Part shown: piece after piece, positions 6,267 through 7,584 of the stretch
Layout: each line of letters opens with the position of its first letter
How positions within the stretch are numbered: the stretch's first letter is position 1
Origin: Bacteroidota bacterium
GTDB taxonomy: Bacteria; Bacteroidota; Bacteroidia; Flavobacteriales; Flavobacteriaceae
NCBI GenBank assembly: GCA_024278565.1
Contig: JAJRSY010000328.1
Coordinates: 1 to 7,584 of the forward strand
Length of the DNA: 7,584 nt
Direction of reading: 5' to 3'
Notes under the pieces: generated by a model
What the model was told of the DNA's origin: nothing
Databases searched by the model: none
The model's input: the letters and a program-made list of their open reading frames with translations, nothing else
Program-made: the position numbers and the translations under genes

Positions 6267-6596
6267 TCAGCACCAAAGATATTTAATAAAGTTGAAAGGC
6301 CGGCGTTGTTTTGGGTAATTGAAGTTGTCCTCGTTAAAATAAGCCTCTCGCTCAAAGCTAATGTTCTGATATGCTTTGTAGCCATCAAAATACAGTACGG
6401 TTCTTATCAACCATTCGGTAAGATAGAACACATAAAAGGGTAGAACCAACAGCTCTATCTGTTGTCGAAGATGAATTTTCTCATGATTGATAAGAACACT
6501 ATCTTCTTTCAAAGCATTGTGCTTCAATATGATGAAGGGCCAAATAGACAGGCCGACGTAATTCTTATAAAACAAATGTTTAAAAACCAATACCAT
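6267..6596 (-). CDS. Small HExxH protein, putative membrane-associated metallopeptidase
   Basis: This 109-residue protein is the first gene of the minus-strand operon. It contains NHEKIHLRQ (37-45), an exact HExxH zinc motif (H38, E39, H42). A hydrophobic segment follows (about 49-60, LLVLPFYVFYLT), then FEREAYFNE (81-89). The order HExxH, membrane-like stretch, then Glu-rich helix resembles the core of M48/M56-type gluzincin peptidases, in which a downstream Glu is the third zinc ligand. Here E82 or E84 could play that role. An Asp that usually follows in those families is replaced by Tyr86. The basic C-terminus (YPKQRRPFNFIKYLWC) probably stays in the cytoplasm. It is much shorter than known peptidases of these families, so activity is unproven. 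The start at 6596 lies about 25 nt after a TATATTTG promoter box, and the stop lies 13 nt before the PLP-enzyme start. I recognise it as a recurring Bacteroidota hypothetical protein rather than a named one. Confidence 0.8.
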   Translation of the reverse strand: MVLVFKHLFYKNYVGLSIWPFIILKHNALKEDSVLINHEKIHLRQQIELLVLPFYVFYLTEWLIRTVLYFDGYKAYQNISFEREAYFNEDNFNYPKQRRPFNFIKYLWC

Positions 6597-6621
6597 ATAA
6601 TGACCTTAAAACGGTTACTTA

Positions 6622-6629
6622 CAAATATA
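6622..6629 (-). promoter_or_regulatory. -7 promoter box for the minus-strand four-gene operon
   Basis: On the minus strand 6629-6622 reads TATATTTG, a full match to the Bacteroidota -7 consensus TAnnTTTG. It lies about 25 nt before the ATG at 6596, giving a leader of roughly 18-20 nt. A well-spaced TTG -33 element is not evident, so the assignment rests on the -7 box and its position. Confidence 0.5.
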
Positions 6630-6739
6630 ATTGTTAGTGCAATGTGCTATTTTATAAACACAATAATGTTGCCAACAATTACCCCAAAAGGTTGAAAAGG
6701 GACAAAAACCCCATAAAATGTATCGTTGGGCATGTACTG

Positions 6740-6793
6740 GAATCGTTTATCAACAAAAATGTTTTAATTTTGACACGGATATTGAATCGTTTA
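6740..6793 (+). repeat. Direct repeat GAATCGTTTA, two copies 44 bp apart
   Basis: GAATCGTTTA occurs at 6740-6749 and 6784-6793; both copies continue as T/C then CA. The 44-bp period is close to four helical turns. The copies flank a TAnnTTTG box at 6765-6772, and the second lies upstream of another partial box (TATTTTG, 6801-6807). This suits a pair of regulator sites for the DUF5522 gene or for the divergent operon, but no regulator is known and two 10-bp copies may be coincidence. Confidence 0.35.
6765..6772 (+). promoter_or_regulatory. Candidate -7 promoter box upstream of the DUF5522 gene
   Basis: TAATTTTG matches the Bacteroidota -7 consensus TAnnTTTG exactly. It lies about 70 nt before the GTG at 6844. 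No convincing TTG element is present about 19 nt further upstream. A second, imperfect box (TATTTTG at 6801-6807) with ATTG 16 nt upstream is an alternative that would give a shorter leader. Confidence 0.4.
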
Positions 6794-6843
6794 CCACGCC
6801 TATTTTGTCTGATTAACCAATAAGAAAGCAATAAACACAACCC

Positions 6844-7002
6844 GTGAAAGAAATAATACCAGTTGAGGAAGGTGACTTTTACCTTTCAAAAGAAGGCTAC
6901 AGGGTATTCACCCAACAATACCATTTAAAAAGAGGGTATTGTTGTGAAAGTGGTTGTAGGCATTGCCCCTATGGCTACGACCCCAAAACTAACCTGCAAT
7001 AG
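6844..7002 (+). CDS. DUF5522 family cysteine-rich mini-protein (GTG start)
   Basis: This 52-residue protein starts at GTG 6844 and ends at TAG 7000-7002. It carries the hallmark of the DUF5522 family: VFTQQYHLKRGYCCESGC (21-38) continuing RHCPYGY (39-45). The four cysteines C33, C34, C38 and C41 form a CCxxxCxxCP cluster, which suggests a bound metal (zinc or an iron-sulfur centre), though this is inference. The length is normal for the family, so the gene is complete. GTG is chosen because the family starts a few residues before the EGDFYL stretch (9-14) and no in-frame ATG lies near; the sequence before the GTG is not coding in this frame. The molecular function of the family is unknown. 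It stands alone on the plus strand, 75 nt before the DUF4136 lipoprotein gene, and is divergent from the hemL operon. Confidence 0.9.
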   Translation: MKEIIPVEEGDFYLSKEGYRVFTQQYHLKRGYCCESGCRHCPYGYDPKTNLQ

Positions 7003-7019
7003 CTATACTGTCTCTTCGG

Positions 7020-7051
7020 CATGGTTTTTGAGATATTTTTACGAAACCATG
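7020..7051. other. Inverted repeat CATGGTTT/AAACCATG between two genes
   Basis: CATGGTTT (7020-7027) and AAACCATG (7044-7051) are perfect inverted copies around a 16-nt AT-rich spacer that contains TATTTTTA (7033-7040), one base off a -7 box. It may be a regulator site around the promoter of the DUF4136 gene or a weak hairpin after the DUF5522 gene. No T-run follows on the plus strand, so a standard intrinsic terminator is unlikely. Confidence 0.3.
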
Positions 7052-7077
7052 GACTCTATTAACTCAAAAAAATAATC

Positions 7078-7584
7078 ATGAAAAAAATTAAAATCGTAGC
7101 GATACCACTACTTCTGGTCTTGTTCTTAAGTTCCTGTACTTCCATCCGGGTTTTATCGGATTATGACAAGGAGGCGGATTTTGATTCTTATAAATCATTT
7201 GCTTTTTATAAAACAGGCATTGACAAGGCACAGATTTCGGATCTTGACAAAAAAAGAATTTTAAGGGCCATAGAGACCGAAATGGGAGGTCGGGGTTTTG
7301 TAAAATCCAAAAAACCTGATATTTTGGTCAGTATCTTCACCAAAGAGCGCAAACAGGTTGATGTCTTCAACAACAATTGGGGCGGAGGATTTGGCTGGGG
7401 CTGGGGCGGTGGCTTTGGTGGTTGGGGACCATTCTGGGGCGGTGGCTTTGGTCCGGGCTGGGGCGGCGGTTTTGGCCCGAGCGTGAGCACAAGAACCGAA
7501 GGCTCGCTGTACATTGACCTCATCGATGCCAATAGTAGGGAGTTGGTCTGGCAGGGAAAAGGAGATGGAATCCTTCGAAATACA
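7078..7584 (+). CDS. DUF4136 domain lipoprotein, C-terminus beyond window
   Basis: The first 169 codons are present; the frame is still open at the window edge. The product begins MKKIKIVAIPLLLVLFLSSC, a lipoprotein signal with lipobox LSSC and lipidated Cys20. It then shows the DUF4136 pattern: VLSDYDKEADFDSYKSFAFY (25-44), a helix with DKKRILRAIETEMGGRGF (57-74), and PDILVSIF (80-87). After residue 150 it continues DANSRELVWQGKGDG, the typical core strand of the domain. Between them sits an insert of about 35 residues (99-133) built almost only from Gly, Trp, Phe and Pro. The protein should be anchored in the outer or inner membrane facing the periplasm; the domain's role is unknown. The ATG at 7078 is fixed by the signal peptide. 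The leader has no Shine-Dalgarno sequence. It may be read through from the DUF5522 gene 75 nt upstream or have its own promoter. Confidence 0.93.
   Translation, partial: MKKIKIVAIPLLLVLFLSSCTSIRVLSDYDKEADFDSYKSFAFYKTGIDKAQISDLDKKRILRAIETEMGGRGFVKSKKPDILVSIFTKERKQVDVFNNNWGGGFGWGWGGGFGGWGPFWGGGFGPGWGGGFGPSVSTRTEGSLYIDLIDANSRELVWQGKGDGILRNT

Noticed and set aside
7206..7532. Proline-rich 108-residue ORF on the minus strand
   Set aside because: It is the antisense reading of the Gly/Trp-rich part of the DUF4136 gene; GGN codons become CCN prolines. No independent protein character.

Overview
The window looks like chromosomal DNA of a member of the Bacteroidota, most probably a marine-type Flavobacteriaceae. 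The grounds are the protein families and their wording (a DUF5522 mini-protein, a DUF4136 lipoprotein, a glucosaminidase-LysM lipoprotein beside hemL), start codons without clear Shine-Dalgarno sequences, and -7 boxes of the Bacteroidota type TAnnTTTG. No phage, transposase, CRISPR array, tRNA or rRNA gene was seen.

Layout, left to right. Positions 1-240 hold the first 80 codons of an exported protein on the minus strand. Positions 241-1387 are AT-rich and lack any gene of normal size. They do contain two good intrinsic terminators pointing outward, two weak divergent mini-ORFs (minus 798-643, plus 902-1003/1054) that each lie upstream of one terminator, and a possible gene remnant (1106-1249). 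Positions 1388-3298 hold a tight two-gene plus-strand unit: an isocitrate lyase/PEP mutase superfamily enzyme, then a full-length Ada-type alkylation-repair regulator whose ATG directly follows the stop of the first gene. This pair is visibly more AT-rich than hemL beside it.

Positions 6596-3223 form a compact four-gene minus-strand operon: a 109-residue HExxH protein, a D-cysteine desulfhydrase/ACC deaminase family PLP enzyme, a lipoprotein N-acetylglucosaminidase with a LysM domain, and hemL. The gaps are 13 nt, a 4-nt overlap and 2 nt, and a TATATTTG box lies just upstream of the first gene. hemL and ada converge and overlap by 76 bp, so the last 24 residues of Ada are encoded antisense to the 3' end of hemL.

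Positions 6597-6843 are a divergent control region with promoter-like boxes and a 10-bp direct repeat. Rightward from there come a 52-codon DUF5522 gene starting with GTG (6844-7002) and the first 169 codons of a DUF4136 lipoprotein (7078 to the window edge) with an unusual Gly/Trp/Phe-rich insert.

Functionally the window is mostly housekeeping: tetrapyrrole synthesis (hemL), cell-wall turnover (glucosaminidase), sulfur amino acid degradation (PLP enzyme) and alkylation repair (ada). The less explained parts are the PEP-mutase/Ada coupling, the ada-hemL overlap, the small HExxH protein heading the operon, and the mini-ORF/terminator arrangement in 541-1117. All calls rest on reading the sequence; no database search was run.
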